A stretch of DNA of 64,000 bases, taken from positions 28,482,068-28,546,067 of the forward strand of contig NC_063052.1 of NCBI RefSeq assembly GCF_018812025.1, read 5' to 3'. Origin of the DNA: Megalobrama amblycephala. Its lineage: Eukaryota > Chordata > Actinopteri > Cypriniformes > Xenocyprididae. Shown here piece after piece: positions 22,681-35,120 of the stretch (the first letter of the stretch is position 1; each line of letters opens with the position of its first letter). Under the pieces are notes generated by a model, which saw only the letters and a list, made by a program, of their open reading frames with translations, ran no database searches and was not told where the DNA came from. A program made the translations under genes and the position numbers.

Positions 22681-23718
22681 CAGGGGTGGCTAACCTGGAG
22701 AGCCTCAGTCATGCAGAGTCAAGAATATACACTAACAAGAAGTCGGCAGCCCACTAGTTTCTACGGCAATATCTGCTGCTTTGTTAAAAAAAAAAAACGT
22801 ACATATTAGGCTAAAGCTGAAATCCAGCCTGAATGATGACAACACAGAATAAAATACTATCATTAGTGATCATCAAATACTTTTAACAGTTTATTTTACA
22901 CACTTTGTGTTTAAGTCTTCCACTTTTTTCACAAAACCTTTGCTCTCTAGAAACCCAGTCAGTTTGGGTTAAAATTCTTTAAAAACACGTAATTATTACC
23001 AACATATGAAATTAAATTAAGGACATGCATCAGAAAAATTGGGAATGTTGGACAATAAGAATATAACAGCTTGATTTTGCAGTGTTGTCTAATGTCCGTT
23101 AAAGTAAAAGTGTCCAAAAGTGTGAATTATGCGATAACGGACACAGCAATGCATCATGTATTATAAGATCATTATGTTTGTAGCGTGATCCATTAAAACG
23201 TACAATATAGCCTATTTCAATCCAGACCTAGATATTATAACTATTACTCCACTAGGTCTGAAATATAGTGTTCGGTGCAAACATGGTGATCTCAAATGTA
23301 TTAATTATTAATTTAATATTAATAAAAGTGTAAAGTTGCATAAAATGGAAATACTCAATAAAGTAGGCAAACTACGTTACCTTAGATGGTTGAATGGTTG
23401 GATTCCACAACTTGTAAAATAAAACATAAATAAGACAATACAACATTTACTGTAGGAGCCATACAATTTACTGGTGACTTAATTTAAAAAAAAACTGTTC
23501 TATTGCGCTTCTGATTTGGCAGTGAAATTCGCCGAATTTGGGGGCGTAAGATGAGAAGGATTCTATGGTCCAGTTAGTATTTTCACCCCATAATGGCGGC
23601 CGCGCTACCGGAGCGCCATCTAGTGGCTGTTACCCAAAAAGTATCAAAGTGTCGCCTCTTGGGTTCTAAGCTCTTTGGCAGGACTGAGGCTCTCCAGTAC
23701 TAGGGTTAGCCACCCCTG
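22681..23718. mobile_element. DNA transposon nested in an older repeat
   Basis: Ends CAGGGGTGGCTAAC and GTTAGCCACCCCTG are inverted repeats, followed inward by GGAGAGCCTCAG and its inverse. ATATAG is duplicated on both sides (22675-22680, 23719-23724). The flanks join to match the uninterrupted repeat at 19499-19640, which serves as an empty-site reference. A relative of its left end is seen near 33648-33690. No transposase was found. Confidence 0.8.
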
Positions 23719-23810
23719 ATATAGCCTATGATATTATTTTACCCCAAAATTCAACATATTGAAACAAAATGATAACTGCAAATCCATGTTTCACTGCCTG
23801 GAGTCTGGAA

Positions 23811-24736
23811 AAAGTCTGGACCCCACTGGGTGGGGTCAAGAAATAAGGACAAAGCATTTCAAGAGTAAAGGACAAATATGCACATGAGACAATCTTGCTG
23901 CTCTATCAAAGATGGCTATAACCGTGGCTGTCAAGCTCTGGAAAAAAATAAAATAAAATAATTGTATTAATGAACATAATTAATATGGCTGATTCACTAT
24001 ATTTTTAGAATGACACAGATGTGATTAGCGTTGTAATTTTCTTTATTTTTACTTATAAATTAAATGAATGCAAAATAATTATTAAAAAGATGGTTGAGGC
24101 AAAAGTTCAAAGCTAGTAACATTTTCTGGGTGAAAAAAACTCACAATTATCTCTTCTTTTTTTCTTTTTATCTATATTTAGTTCAGCTCAAAATACCCTG
24201 ACAAAGACATTTGCAGTGTCTGTTGAAATTTGAAATTTCAATTATAAAACTTTTTTTAAAACAACATTTCTAATTTCTTATTACAATGTTGAATTAACAT
24301 TAAGTGCATTTAATCATTAAAATCCCATCTATAGGCCAAAAATCTTAATTTCATTTCTTAATTTGTCATGATTGTCATTCATGCAACCTCGCCTAAGAGC
24401 AAACACAGATATATAAAAGGTAACATGCAAAGGAGAAATGCAAACAATATGCAAACTCTTGTGTTTCCTTATTAACATTTCCATATGTGATTCAATAACA
24501 AAACTACTTCTGCTGATGTTCATCAAACAGAGCTGAGAGTTTTGGTAAATTATCCTCAAATAAAAAAGATATTGTACAAATAACTAGCAATCAAGTTCTA
24601 TTTATACATATTTATCATTTTTACACATTAAATGAAAAACCAAACAAAAATGGACAACTGCCAGTGACTCTTATGCATCAAAACCTCACCCAGATATGGT
24701 GATGTTAAAGCTTCTATAACATGATCTTCTCCATTT
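23811..24736. other. Intergenic stretch, no gene seen
   Basis: AT-rich sequence with only short random frames (for example minus strand 24329-24559), no domain and no splice context. Confidence 0.5.
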
Positions 24737-24907
24737 TGCCTACAAGGCAAACAGACCTACAAAGTGCACTATTTGCTTTAATGTTGATTTCCCCCTAAAC
24801 CTGTTTCTATTCTTTGCAGAAGACTAAAGTTCAGGATTTAATAATTAATAGTGAAGCTGAAGAAAATTATGTCAGTTATTTAGACTTATTTAGAAAATAA
24901 GTCTAAA
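24737..24907 (+). repeat. Second copy of the locus A upstream block
   Basis: It matches 7325-7510 closely, including a shorter version of the hairpin: 13-bp arms 24879-24891 and 24895-24907. No first-exon homology follows, so this copy appears to be an orphan fragment. Confidence 0.65.
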
Positions 24908-25124
24908 GTGTAAAAACTTTATAAGCTTGATAATTAAGGAATAATATGGAATAAAATTAAACACAAGCAAAACGTACTGTACTGTACACATCTATAGTAT
25001 GTATGCTTCTGATTTTACAATTATTCTGTGCAAAACAATGCATGGGGGAATGGAGGGAGGTGCCAGGGAGGAGGCTTGGAAACCAAACCAAAATGCAATG
25101 AACAAAATCCTGACATCAAATAAT

Positions 25125-25343
25125 GACTTATATAGTGATGGCCGATTTCAAAACACTGCTTCAGGAAGCATCAGATCGTTATGAATCAGTGTGTCGAATC
25201 AGCTGTTTGGAGCGCCAAAGTCACGTGATTTCAGCAGTTTGGCAGTTTGACACGCGATCCGAATAATGATTCGATACACTGATTCATTATGCTCTGATGC
25301 TTCATGAAGCAGTGTTTTGAAATCGGCCATCACTATATAAGTC
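25125..25343. mobile_element. Foldback MITE
   Basis: The left half GACTTATATAGTGATGGCC then GATTTCAAAACACTGCTTCA is mirrored exactly by the right end. Inverted repeats continue with mismatches for about 60 bp around a short centre containing CACGTGA. No coding capacity. Confidence 0.85.
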
Positions 25344-25367
25344 TTTATTTTATTTTTTATTTTTTTT

Positions 25368-25430
25368 TGGCACACCAAAAATATTCTCGTTGCTTCATAA
25401 TATTAATATTGAACCACTGTACTCACATGA
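25368..25430 (-). repeat. DNA transposon end, inverted mate of 5238-5300
   Basis: CACACCAAAAATATTCTCGTT then GAACCACTGTA is the inverse of the sequence at 5238-5290. It marks the end of the same transposon family, with the foldback MITE just inside. Confidence 0.5.
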
Positions 25431-25679
25431 ACTGATTTAAATGTGTGTTTAGTACCTTTATGGATCTTGAGAGAGGAAATGTCATTGCTCCCTATGCAGG
25501 CCTCACGGAGCCATCGGATTTCAAATAAAATATCTTAATTTGTGTTCCGAAGATTAACGAAGGACTTACGGGTGTGGAACGACATGAGGGTAAGTAATAA
25601 ATGACAGAATTTTCATTTTTGGGTGAACTAACCCTTTAAATTCTAGATTTTACCCTACACAATGTGAGCTGTACTCTAT

Positions 25680-27480
25680 TGCTGCCACAGGTTAGCAACT
25701 GTTTCTATAGTAGTAGGCTTGGTTATGGTCTCCTTCAGAGCATGGTGATTATTTTGTACTCCCCTTGCATTAAGAGTAAAGGTGTCGACTGAGTACATGG
25801 CCTGCTAGAATGCATAGCTTAGGTTGAGTTTGCTTTGGGAACCTCACTATTCAGTTTGGTTCTTTTTAGCTCCCTTAGAGTTTAAACACTGCCACAAGAT
25901 TTGTTTTGCATTGTCAGGGGTTGAAGGTTTTCATGAGATAAGCCTCCTTCTAAGCACTGTAGGTTGTTGTGTCACAAGATCTTGTTGGTGGATGTTTTTG
26001 GTCAGAGTTTGCTCACTTAGAACATAGACACTGCCACAGGTTTATGTGGTAGGCCGGTTTTGGGCCTCCTTCAGAGCATGGTAACATATTTCTTTGTACT
26101 CCCCTACTTCAGGGTTTAGTGTGTTGTTACTGAGTACATTGCCTGTTGGAATGTGTAGATTTAAGCTCAGGTTGAGTTAAGATAGGTAACCTCACTTTAT
26201 TGTTTGGTTCTCAGATTAGGCTCCCTTAGAGCTTAGACAGATGCCACTAGCTGACGCCACGTGTCTTTCTGGAGTAGCAGGCCCCGGTTTGGGTCTCCTC
26301 TAAGAACATGATGGCGCAGGTTTGTTGTGGTTGTTGTTATGATGACACTGCCACTGGCTGACACCCATGTCTCCTGGAATAGTAGGCCCAGTTTGGGCCT
26401 CTTTCGGAGCATGTTGGTGGAGTTTTTTGTACTCCTCTTGCCTTAAGAGTGTTAAATGCTTTACTGAGTATATTGTCTGTTGAAATGTGTTGATTGGAAT
26501 TAAGCTCAGGCTGAGCTAATAGTTAACCTCACTGAATAGTTTGGTTCTATATGTGGCTCCCTGAGAGCTTAGTAATTGCCACTAGGATCCGGCGCCACAG
26601 GTCTTTCTAAGTTGTAGGCCCTGTTTGGGCCTCCTTCAGAGCATGATGGTGTAGTTTTGGACTCATCTTGCTTTAAGAGTAAAAGGTGTGTTTACTGATT
26701 ACATGACCTGGTGGTTTGATGGCTCATGTTGAGTTAAACTAGTTAACTTCACTTGAGAAGTTTGGTTATTCTACTTGGCTCCCTTAGAGCTTAGAACACT
26801 GCCATGAGCTGATGGCATGTGTCTGGAAGTCGTAGGCCTTTTTTTTGGGCCTCCTGCAGGGCGTGTTGTCATATGCTGTACTCCTCTTGCTTTAAAGAGT
26901 AAAAAGTGTTTTTACTGAGCGCACTGCTCATCGGATTGTGTTAGGTAGACTGTTATGTGGGCACTCTCAGTCTAATCTGCTGGATTTGCTTATCAGCAAG
27001 CAAGCTGTTCAGGTGTGTGGCCTTCACAGGCTTCCCCCTCCCATATCTAGGTGTTCTCTAAGCAGATTGAGTGCATGTTGGCCTTTAGCAAGGCTGCTGA
27101 GATGTATTTCTACACATGTAGAATTTGTGTCATGTGGCAGGCCCCCTCCTGGGCCTCCATGATTTTGCGCCTGCAGTATGGTTTATCTGTTAGGTCGAGC
27201 TCTGCACTCCCTTCATTTGAGGGTTGTCCTGCATAATACTAAGTTCCCTAAGATGGTCAGTGGTTGAAGGTCTCTCTGAGGCCTCCCTATTGAGGATCAG
27301 CCCCAGGCTGTTAAATGTACTCCCCTTGTTGGATTCCTTTGGAGTGCACAGCCTCCTCGGTGCAAATAATCATGCACTGAGTAGATCCTAGGACTGAGCA
27401 GAGTGTTACTCCCCTCATTAGTAAGGGTAAAAAGTGCTAAGCTGAGTCCTGCTCTCCGGGATGCCCATCTCTACACTCTG
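25680..27480 (+). repeat. Degenerate tandem array, 220-340 bp units
   Basis: At least five units recur with shared landmarks in fixed order: GGGCCTCCTTCAGAGCATG, TTTGTACTCC, ACTGAGTAC, GGTTGAGTTA, AACCTCACT, TTTGGTTCT, CTCCCTTAGAGCTTAG and CTGACG.CA. The ACTGAGTA motif occurs near 25787, 26130, 26464, 26693 and 26915, so unit length shifts from about 335 to about 225. No long frame is present. It may be the noncoding part of a retroelement, but I cannot name the family. Confidence 0.65.
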
Positions 27481-27701
27481 GTCTGAGTTAGTTACCTCTC
27501 TTGCAGCCACTCTTACTGGATATCTTCTCGGAAGAAATGTGATTGGAGACTCTGTGATCAGACAGGTTGTTGGCCAAGGCTAGGTTTCCCTCGGGCCCCC
27601 TGGCCACATTCCCTTAAAGGTACCCTCTTTTCTTTAAAAAGAAGTTTGGTTCCAGAGGCCTTTGAGCGGCCTTGGTAGGCCTTCTGAGGAAGGCCTCTTT
27701 T

Positions 27702-28440
27702 ACCCCCTTTCCACCAGCACGAACCGGGTGCTAGTTCAGAGCTAGTGCTAGTGCCAGTTCAGAGTTGGTTCAACTGACGAGCCTTCTAAGAACCGGTTTG
27801 CCTTTCCACGGGCTAGAGAGCCACCACAGAGCCAGGCCTTACGTCACTGTATGCGTCTCATATTTCACAGCAAAGCTAGCGCCGCAGCGCCAAACACAAA
27901 CACACCAGGCTCGTTTGAGATGGATCGGCTTCTCGCATAACGATCGGCGCATGACATCAAAGCTCCGCGAGAATGATCCGAAAGCACAAGGAGTCGTATG
28001 CTCTACAAACGCTCCCGCGGATACAACACACCTGCCGAATCGGTCCGCGCTGCTCCGATGCATCTCGAACAAGCCTTCTATCAACAATTGCGGATGTTTC
28101 ACTACTGTTGATGCTCATGGCTTTGCGACCCTACATCGGCATACAAACACGGCTCGCCGTAATTTGTATATAGACAGAGATTACAAGTGAGCTGCTATTA
28201 GCTCGATTAGCTGCTATTTCAAAAATGGCAGTCACAAGTTTCTTGTTGGTCACGGTAACCCTGCCCCTAGCCCCTGATGCAAGCGGTTCTTACTTCTAGC
28301 CCAGCAACGTTTTGGTGCTACTTACGAACCACTTTTCCTGGTTCGGAGCTGGTGCTTTGTGTGTCGAAAGACAAAGAACTGATTTGAAACTAGGCTCTGG
28401 CTCCGAACCAGCACTCAAACTGCCTTGGTGGAAAAGGGGT
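27702..28440. mobile_element. Non-autonomous transposon with ACCCC-TTTCCACCA ends
   Basis: Left ACCCCCTTTCCACCAGCACG and right CTTGGTGGAAAAGGGGT are inverted repeats, with GAACC/GGTTC motifs repeated inside both ends. The interior frames (for example 27765-28190) show no recognised domain. hAT-like by terminal style. Confidence 0.6.
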
Positions 28441-30174
28441 ATTTGAGGCTTATAGCTTGGGCTGTTGACTCTAGGGAGTGCTGACACTGACAGCTATGTA
28501 TGAGTGGTTCTGGCAATTAAGTTGAAGCTGCTAGTTCTGACGTTTGTCTAGCCATTTGTGGCATGCCATTAAAAAAACAAATTTTGAAGTCATTTATCCC
28601 TTTTTTTAACCGTGAACCAAAAAAACGAAAAATAAAGCCAAAATCTTGTTTTTTTTTGTTTTTTTGAAAAAAAGGCAGTTTTCTCGTTTCTGCTTATTTC
28701 ATTTCAAATAGGCTAGAAAATGAAATGATCAGAAGATAGACGGACTGGGTCGGCTATATACAAACAAAAATGGATCATATTTAAATGCAAAAAATAACAA
28801 ATTTTGCATTCTGGCATTTATGTGCTGTTGACTTTCGCCCTTATTCACATTCTTGCACATGGGGATTCAAAAGAGAACACATTTTCTGTTGCAATATTTT
28901 GACTATAGAAAGTTAAACATTCAGTGAACAGTGTGACCAGATTGCTCATGGTGGAATATAGGTTCTTTTCACAACATATTGCGCATAATAACTTTTTTAA
29001 AAGATCCTCGTTATGCACGCGTCTGACTTGATCTGCTGCATCTGCTCAGTGCTCTCTAAAAACCCGCCTTCACTAACTGCAAGTTTATTTGAAAACGAAT
29101 TGTGATTGGATTAGGGCTGCAACTAACGATTATTTTGATAATCAATTAGTTGGCTTTTTTTTTTTTTTTTCGATTAAGCGATTAATCACATAAAAAAAAA
29201 TCCTAATTTTATTTATTTTTATTTTATTGACAACAAAACACAGAATCACATCCTGCCCAATGTACTTCAAACAAATGTGCCAGTTAAATGCTATGAAAAC
29301 ATTCAGTGCTTAATTTATTAGACTACCTGTCATAATTAAGAGAGAATGCAAATATTTTAGGATTCTATCAAAAACTTGTTTAAAGCTAAAAAATGGTATT
29401 GCCATTTATTAGGAAAATACCAAGCGGAAACAACTAAATAGTTTCTAAATAATATTCACACATAATATTCGAGAAAAAAAACAACTTAGTCTCTTGTTCT
29501 TATTGATTGTAATTGGTCATCTGAAAAAAAAAAAAAAAAAACAACTATGAAGTTACTTTTTCCTGCCTTTCTTGTAAAACAGTAAAATCAAAAATTCATG
29601 GATAACAATAAATATATTGTAGCTTTAGAAATACTGCTGTAACTAAAGAATTTACACATACTGGTGGATTAACCATTACAGAAACAGGAAAATGAGTTTA
29701 GCTGCATTATGGTATTAATCTGATCTCATGATGAGGATTTAATACAAGGGTGTCCAAACTCAGTCCTGGGAGCCCACTGTCCTGCAGAGTTTAGCTCCAA
29801 CTTGCCTCAACACCTGCCTGGTAGCATGCCTAGTTAGACCTTCATTGTTTTATTGGCCAATTCAGATTATTGGCCAGTACATCGGTGCATCCCTATCCAC
29901 AACATAACCTATTCTGGAGCTGGCAAAAAATTAGCTAAAAGCTGAGACTGTGGTGCCAAAAACCAACTAAACCAGCTTGTAGGGACAGACTTTCTTTGTG
30001 TGGAGGAAATATCCTTAGACTCTCCCTGAGTGTAGCAGCTGTGGGTTGTTTGTACTTCTCCACTCCTCTCCAGGGCCAATTGCTGATGAGTATTGACAGC
30101 AGGTGGCATACATGAACCTATTGATGGATACGAGGAGTGGCAACACAGAGTGGAGCATAAGGAAACAAAGAATA
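28441..30174. other. Intergenic stretch with transposon ends
   Basis: No gene seen. GGGCTGCAACTAACGATTA at 29126 and GGTGTCCAAACTCAGTCCTG near 29749 resemble single ends of common fish hAT-type repeats; their partners were not found. Confidence 0.45.
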
Positions 30175-30569
30175 GGGGCCCGTTCTTCGTACGTCGCTTA
30201 TTACATCCGAGATCAAATGACACATCCAAGATGATATCATCGTGCTAATCATGATCCGGCTAATTGGGTTCTTCGAACACACTGTTGTGTATGATTAGTA
30301 TCGCTGGATTGAGTTATCTGAGATAATTGCGCGTTCATGTGTTGGCTTAAAAGGGGATATGTATCGATAGTAGAAACATTGATCAGCAATGCAGCGATTG
30401 GCTGAAGAAAAGACACCTGACGAAAAACTTGACGAATTTCTAGACATTTATAAGGAAACAGCCAAGCGAATAAATGACAGAAGAACGACATAAATGTTAG
30501 ATAAATGAAATGTGCACTATTTTTTTTTTTTTTACATGATTACCCAATTATTTCCCAGCAAGCAATTTT

Positions 30570-30985
30570 ATGTCTATTAGACGTCTAATAGCCGTCAAAA
30601 CATAGCCCGGCCGTCTAGGCTAAAACCAGGCAAAATTTGGGCTGTCAGTGAAAATCTAATAGACGTCTAACCATAACCCAAAAATAGACTAGTCATCAAT
30701 TAGACGACTATTAGACGACTACATATATATGTCTAATAGACGGTGAATATGGATCTAGGCTAAAATAAGGCTGAATTTGGGCTGTCAGTGAAAATCTAAT
30801 AGACATCTAACCATAACCCAAGAGTAGACTAGTCATCAATTAGACGACTATTAGACAGCTACATATTTATGTTTAAAAGACGGTTAATACGGGTCTAGGC
30901 TAAAATAAGGCAAAATTGGGGCTGTCAGTGAAATCTAATAGACGTCTATCTATAACCTGAAAATAGACTAGTCATCAATTACACT
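30570..30985 (+). repeat. Three tandem copies of a 140-bp repeat
   Basis: TCTAGGCTAAAA recurs at 30614, 30754 and 30894, exactly 140 bp apart. Each unit carries GGGCTGTCAGTGAAA, TAATAGACGTCTA-type palindromes and AGACTAGTCATCAATTA. Confidence 0.9.
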
Positions 30986-31958
30986 ACTAATGAATGATTA
31001 CATCTATACATGCAATAGACAACTAAATAATGGCTAAATGATTCTTTTCACTTAAATATAACAGGTTCTCATTAATGACAATCCGTCCAAACAAATTAAA
31101 TATAAAAGGTTTTATTTAGAAAAAGAACTCAAGATAATGCACAATGATAAAAAAAAATTAATTTTACAAATACAATACAAATAAACATTAAAAGAAAATT
31201 ACAACGTGTAACAATAAAAATATATAACATTGACAAAAAAAAAGTTAAATAAAAAATGTTAACAATATTTTTTTGGTTTATAAAACAACCTGATTAATTT
31301 TCAGTTCCATAAATTCCATGTTTTATGAAAAGCACTCTGAATTACCTTGAACATTGTTGTTGAAATGTGCTATACAAAATAAACTTGCCTTGCCAAATCA
31401 AAAACTCATATTTTTATTTCATAATGATCAAAAGATTAAAAGATATACAAGGCTTCCATAACAAATAATAGTAGGGTGCACAGGTTTCATGTTTACCCCT
31501 AGTATTTAGATAATTACAGAGTTTTAGGGCACAAGGAAACAATACAGTACATGTGCGTTTATGTTAATCTAACCACGTTTTACTCTGAGTCTGCACTGTT
31601 ACCCGCTAAAATGTCACGGTTCCTACACATAATGTACATAAATAATAAACACATGTCAAAATGAAAAACACAGATACTTACAAGACCAAAAGCAGGAAAG
31701 AAGAGAATGCTTTAACATTTGCTGTTGCTTGCTCTCCGTCTCCAACAGTTGTAAAATGCGGAAATGTTTATCGCGAGATCTGGCAACAGTGATCGAGAGT
31801 CAGCGTTCAAGTCTCGCGTTGCCAGTGGTCATGTCTCAGTAGAGCCACAGTTGCCATCTAGCGGTTGAGAATTGTAAATTTTTATTTAACTTAAAATTAA
31901 ATACAGTCATATATGTGTGTGGTATATAATTATAATTAATATATGGCTTGGCTATACC

Positions 31959-31961
<3 letters not shown>

Positions 31962-32029
<68 letters not shown>
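31962..32029 (+). repeat. (TA)n microsatellite
   Basis: Uninterrupted TA repeat of about 34 units. Confidence 0.97.
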
Positions 32030-32032
<3 letters not shown>

Positions 32033-33364
32033 ATCGTAGAATGTAGGATTGTGTGACAGCAAAAATATGCTGTTTCAAATATATACTTGCATATAAATGT
32101 ATATTATACTTGCATATAAATGTATAAATGCAAGTATATCAAGAATCCCACAAGCTTTGTGGTCGAAAATGACTTAACACTATTTTGGTTACACTCATTG
32201 CTGGTCTGAATCAGGGCTATAGCCAAGCCGTAAAAACTAGACTATAAATTGCCTCGATTTCGCCGGGTGGACTAAAAGCAGACTACACATAGCCTATCCA
32301 ATTCAGAGCTAAATCGTGACTACATATAGACCATGTCATGAAATGCCACTTAAATCTTGTAGAAATCATTGACATTGCGAACATGATGAGATATCAACCA
32401 TCTCAAGCACTTCCTGTCCAAAAACTACAATAAATCAGGATTGACTATAGGTGGGCTACAAATAGCCGGTCTGACTATGAGCTAAATCGTGGCTACGCAC
32501 AGCCTACACAATATAACATGTCATAGATGTGAAACCAAACACCTTGTAATCACTGTTGACTTCACTTACATGATGCAATAACATACAACTCGCAAGTTAT
32601 TTTGGCAAAAACGACATGTAACCAAATGAAAGATTATTTTGGCTAAAAGTGGGTTACACATAGCCGGACTATATCGGGTCTATAGTTAACCGAGACGGTG
32701 AAATGACGGCTATTGCTTGCTGGGTTAGGCTATATTCACAATTTCTATTATTTGTACATTCAATTTTTTATTTCAATGTTGTAATTAGCAACTAATTTAC
32801 CTTTGAAGCATATTTGACAGCATTAATTAAAGTTTCTTAAGGGTCAAGATCAAGTTATCTGCATCTCCTGCGCTTCATCAAGCCACTCCCATAATATATG
32901 TCGCGGTTCAAATGCACAAATGCATGTATGGCGTAGACATCTGTACATCATGTGTGTAAAACTCCCAAAAAAAAAAAAAATATTACGTAATCATTCCCTC
33001 ACGAATGAATCTCTCACAGAGTAAAACTGTCGGTGTCTATATTATGACACTACACGGCATTATAGTGTTATTTGCAAATTTATTTTTAAATCATTATTAT
33101 TGTCCCTGGTTTACATTAGGGTACTCCTGTGGGAAAGTAGCAGAGGCTGGGACAGACTTTAAACATCACCTCCGCTTAAAAATATGCAATCTAATCCTGT
33201 TTACATGAAATAAGCCTGCTCCCGAGCAGGTTTGAGCTTACTGACCTGTTGCTATGACAGCAAGTCTAGGAGGAGCTTCGAAGAACCAAACGATCCAAGA
33301 TCATGCCAAATCGTCAACAATCAAATCCAGCTAACTGAGTTAGCGACGTACGAAGAACGGCCCC

Positions 33365-33999
33365 AGGTTAGAACAAAGAAAAACAATCACCAACACATTC
33401 CACAACAGTCACAAATGTTAAAAAATATTAAATATATGTACTGGATGTAACCTTTTCCAAACGTTAAATGCTTTTAGAAAAAAACAAAAAAAAACAAAAC
33501 AAAAACAAACTCAGCCAGTTTAAAGATCTTTTTTTTCTTTCGATTTTATATTTAATAATGAAACAGGACAAAAAAGAATAACTTTGTGTTTTATTTTAAT
33601 ACAGTCTATAGTTTTAAGACTACTTGTAGGCAGCCCGGAGGCATGGCAAAAAACATGCAGTCAAAGAATATACACTAACAAGAAGCGACAGTCAATAGAA
33701 CGTTCCATTGAAACACCGGCGCCCAGCAGCAGTCCTGCGTTTCCACTCCATTTAGTTTAATGAATATACAATTTTCCAAATAACAAAACAAATCGATAAT
33801 AGGCCTATAGCTCATATTTTTCTTTTGAAAAAGTCGTATTCATTTGAATGAAATATTTTTCCCTCATTTGAGTGGGAACATTTTTGGGGAGTTCTTGCTT
33901 GTGTCTCAGTACATTTCATCTCACTTCATTTACCTAACAGACCTGAATCCTTCATCGTCAATGAAGCCTGGTCTTTAGATTTAGATTTTCATCTGGCCT
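33365..33999. other. Intergenic stretch upstream of locus B
   Basis: It contains a short relative (33648-33690, AGAATATACACTAACAAGAAG) of the transposon end at 22720. No gene seen. Confidence 0.45.
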
Positions 34000-34221
34000 G
34001 CAGGGCAAATAGAACATTGTGTCCCTTTGTTTTCACTTCCTTTTTACTTTAATTATTCCTGAAATCTGTATTGCATTTTGGTGGACTTAAGCTGAGTCTA
34101 ATCTAAATAAAGATACAATAATAATACATTTAGTACAATACTGTATGTAGTCAAATAAAACTTCAGAATCATTTTTTATTTTTATTTTTATTTTTTATCT
34201 TTTCTTTGCTTAGCACACAGT

Positions 34222-34959
34222 GGCTGCGTTCAGCCCTGACAAAACGTTGCAAAACGGTTTTTAAACGGAAACGGTGGTGCGTTGAACACCCTGTTCTGAT
34301 GACGCAAGTGTTGACACTATGGCAGCTGAGAAGGCCATTCTATGTGTTCTTTTTGAAGAATTTTCGGAGCCTGATGAAGTCGTGTTTAATACTACAAAAT
34401 ACACTCGATGTTACAGTCACTGCCCTTGCCGTCCAGAATAAAAGAGAACATCCCAATCGAGTGAAAGGATTTTTGGAAACTTCTAATTATTGTGCTACAA
34501 CATTTGCCTTGCATTTCAGCATGAAAAGACAAACATTTCAGGTGAAGGATAATCCACTTCTTACCTCCGAGACTGTGTTGATCTATATTATTTTTATTGT
34601 GAGTATTAGGCTTATCATTATTGCTGATCACTGTTGTTGTGCTATGATATTGTAATATTTACCATTATATAATCAGAGGAGTATAGAAAAGTTTATGAAA
34701 GTGTCACTTCACAATACAACAGCAAAATATATAAGTATAGTATTTCTATGTTACATTAATACCCATTGTGCGAGCTGTCTTTTTAATAATGGTTTATATA
34801 GCCTACATCTTGCCGCTGACTGGGCTGACATTTCTGACACACCCACCAAACAAGAGAAAACGTATCTCAAACCCGTTGCACACCGTTTCCAGGAAACATG
34901 TCGTTCAACCCGGAAAACGTAACAAAACGTTGCGCACCGGTTTAAGCTTGAACGTGCCC
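34222..34959. mobile_element. Putative MITE just upstream of the locus B first exon
   Basis: The left segment (GACAAAACGTTGCAAAACGG, then AAACGGAAACGGTGGTGCGTTGAAC) has an approximate inverse at the right (CCGTTTCC, CGTTCAACCCGG, AACAAAACGTTGCGCACCGG). The 149-codon frame at 34206-34655 has no recognised domain. Boundaries are approximate. Confidence 0.5.
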
Positions 34960-34985
34960 AGAATTATTCATTTGATATTGGAAGA

Positions 34986-35120
34986 AGTCCACACCCAAAA
35001 GCTGAGTTTGTACAGGCAGATCTATTGTCAGAACTCTCCGAGTCAGTGTTCAGAGCTCAACTTGATAGCTGAATCGACGGCAGTGTCTTGTTCTACAGAC
35101 TTTATCCTGAGAAATACAAG
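34986..35120 (+). other. Probable non-coding first exon of locus B
   Basis: Homologous to 7530-7657 at locus A, with the donor conserved in position (ACAAG|GTAACA). It lies 1.2 kb before the endonuclease exon. The 5' end and promoter are not defined; the MITE at 34222-34959 abuts it. Confidence 0.55.

Larger units (their letters stand above)
30554..32724. mobile_element. Nested DNA transposon with CCCAGCAAGCAAT ends
   Basis: CCCAGCAAGCAATTTTATG at the left and GCTATTGCTTGCTGGG at the right are inverted repeats. The left part holds a 140-bp tandem repeat, the right part (32200-32720) has looser repeats of GACTACACATAGCC-like motifs, and a TA microsatellite sits in the middle. No transposase. 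Confidence 0.65.
30175..33364. mobile_element. DNA transposon with GGGGCC-GTTCTTCGTACGTCGC ends, interrupted
   Basis: Left GGGGCCCGTTCTTCGTACGTCG and right CGACGTACGAAGAACGGCCCC are inverted repeats. A second element (30554-32724) is nested inside; without it the host element is about 1.0 kb. No transposase was found. Confidence 0.7.

Noticed and set aside
27765..28190. 141-codon frame in the 27702-28440 element
   Set aside because: It lies within a non-autonomous transposon and shows no domain or codon signal.
30554..30985. Possible CRISPR-like array (regular 140-bp repeats)
   Set aside because: Units are contiguous tandem copies without unique spacers, in a eukaryotic genome.
34206..34655. 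149-codon frame upstream of locus B
   Set aside because: It overlaps a transposon-like inverted repeat, has no recognised domain and no splice context.
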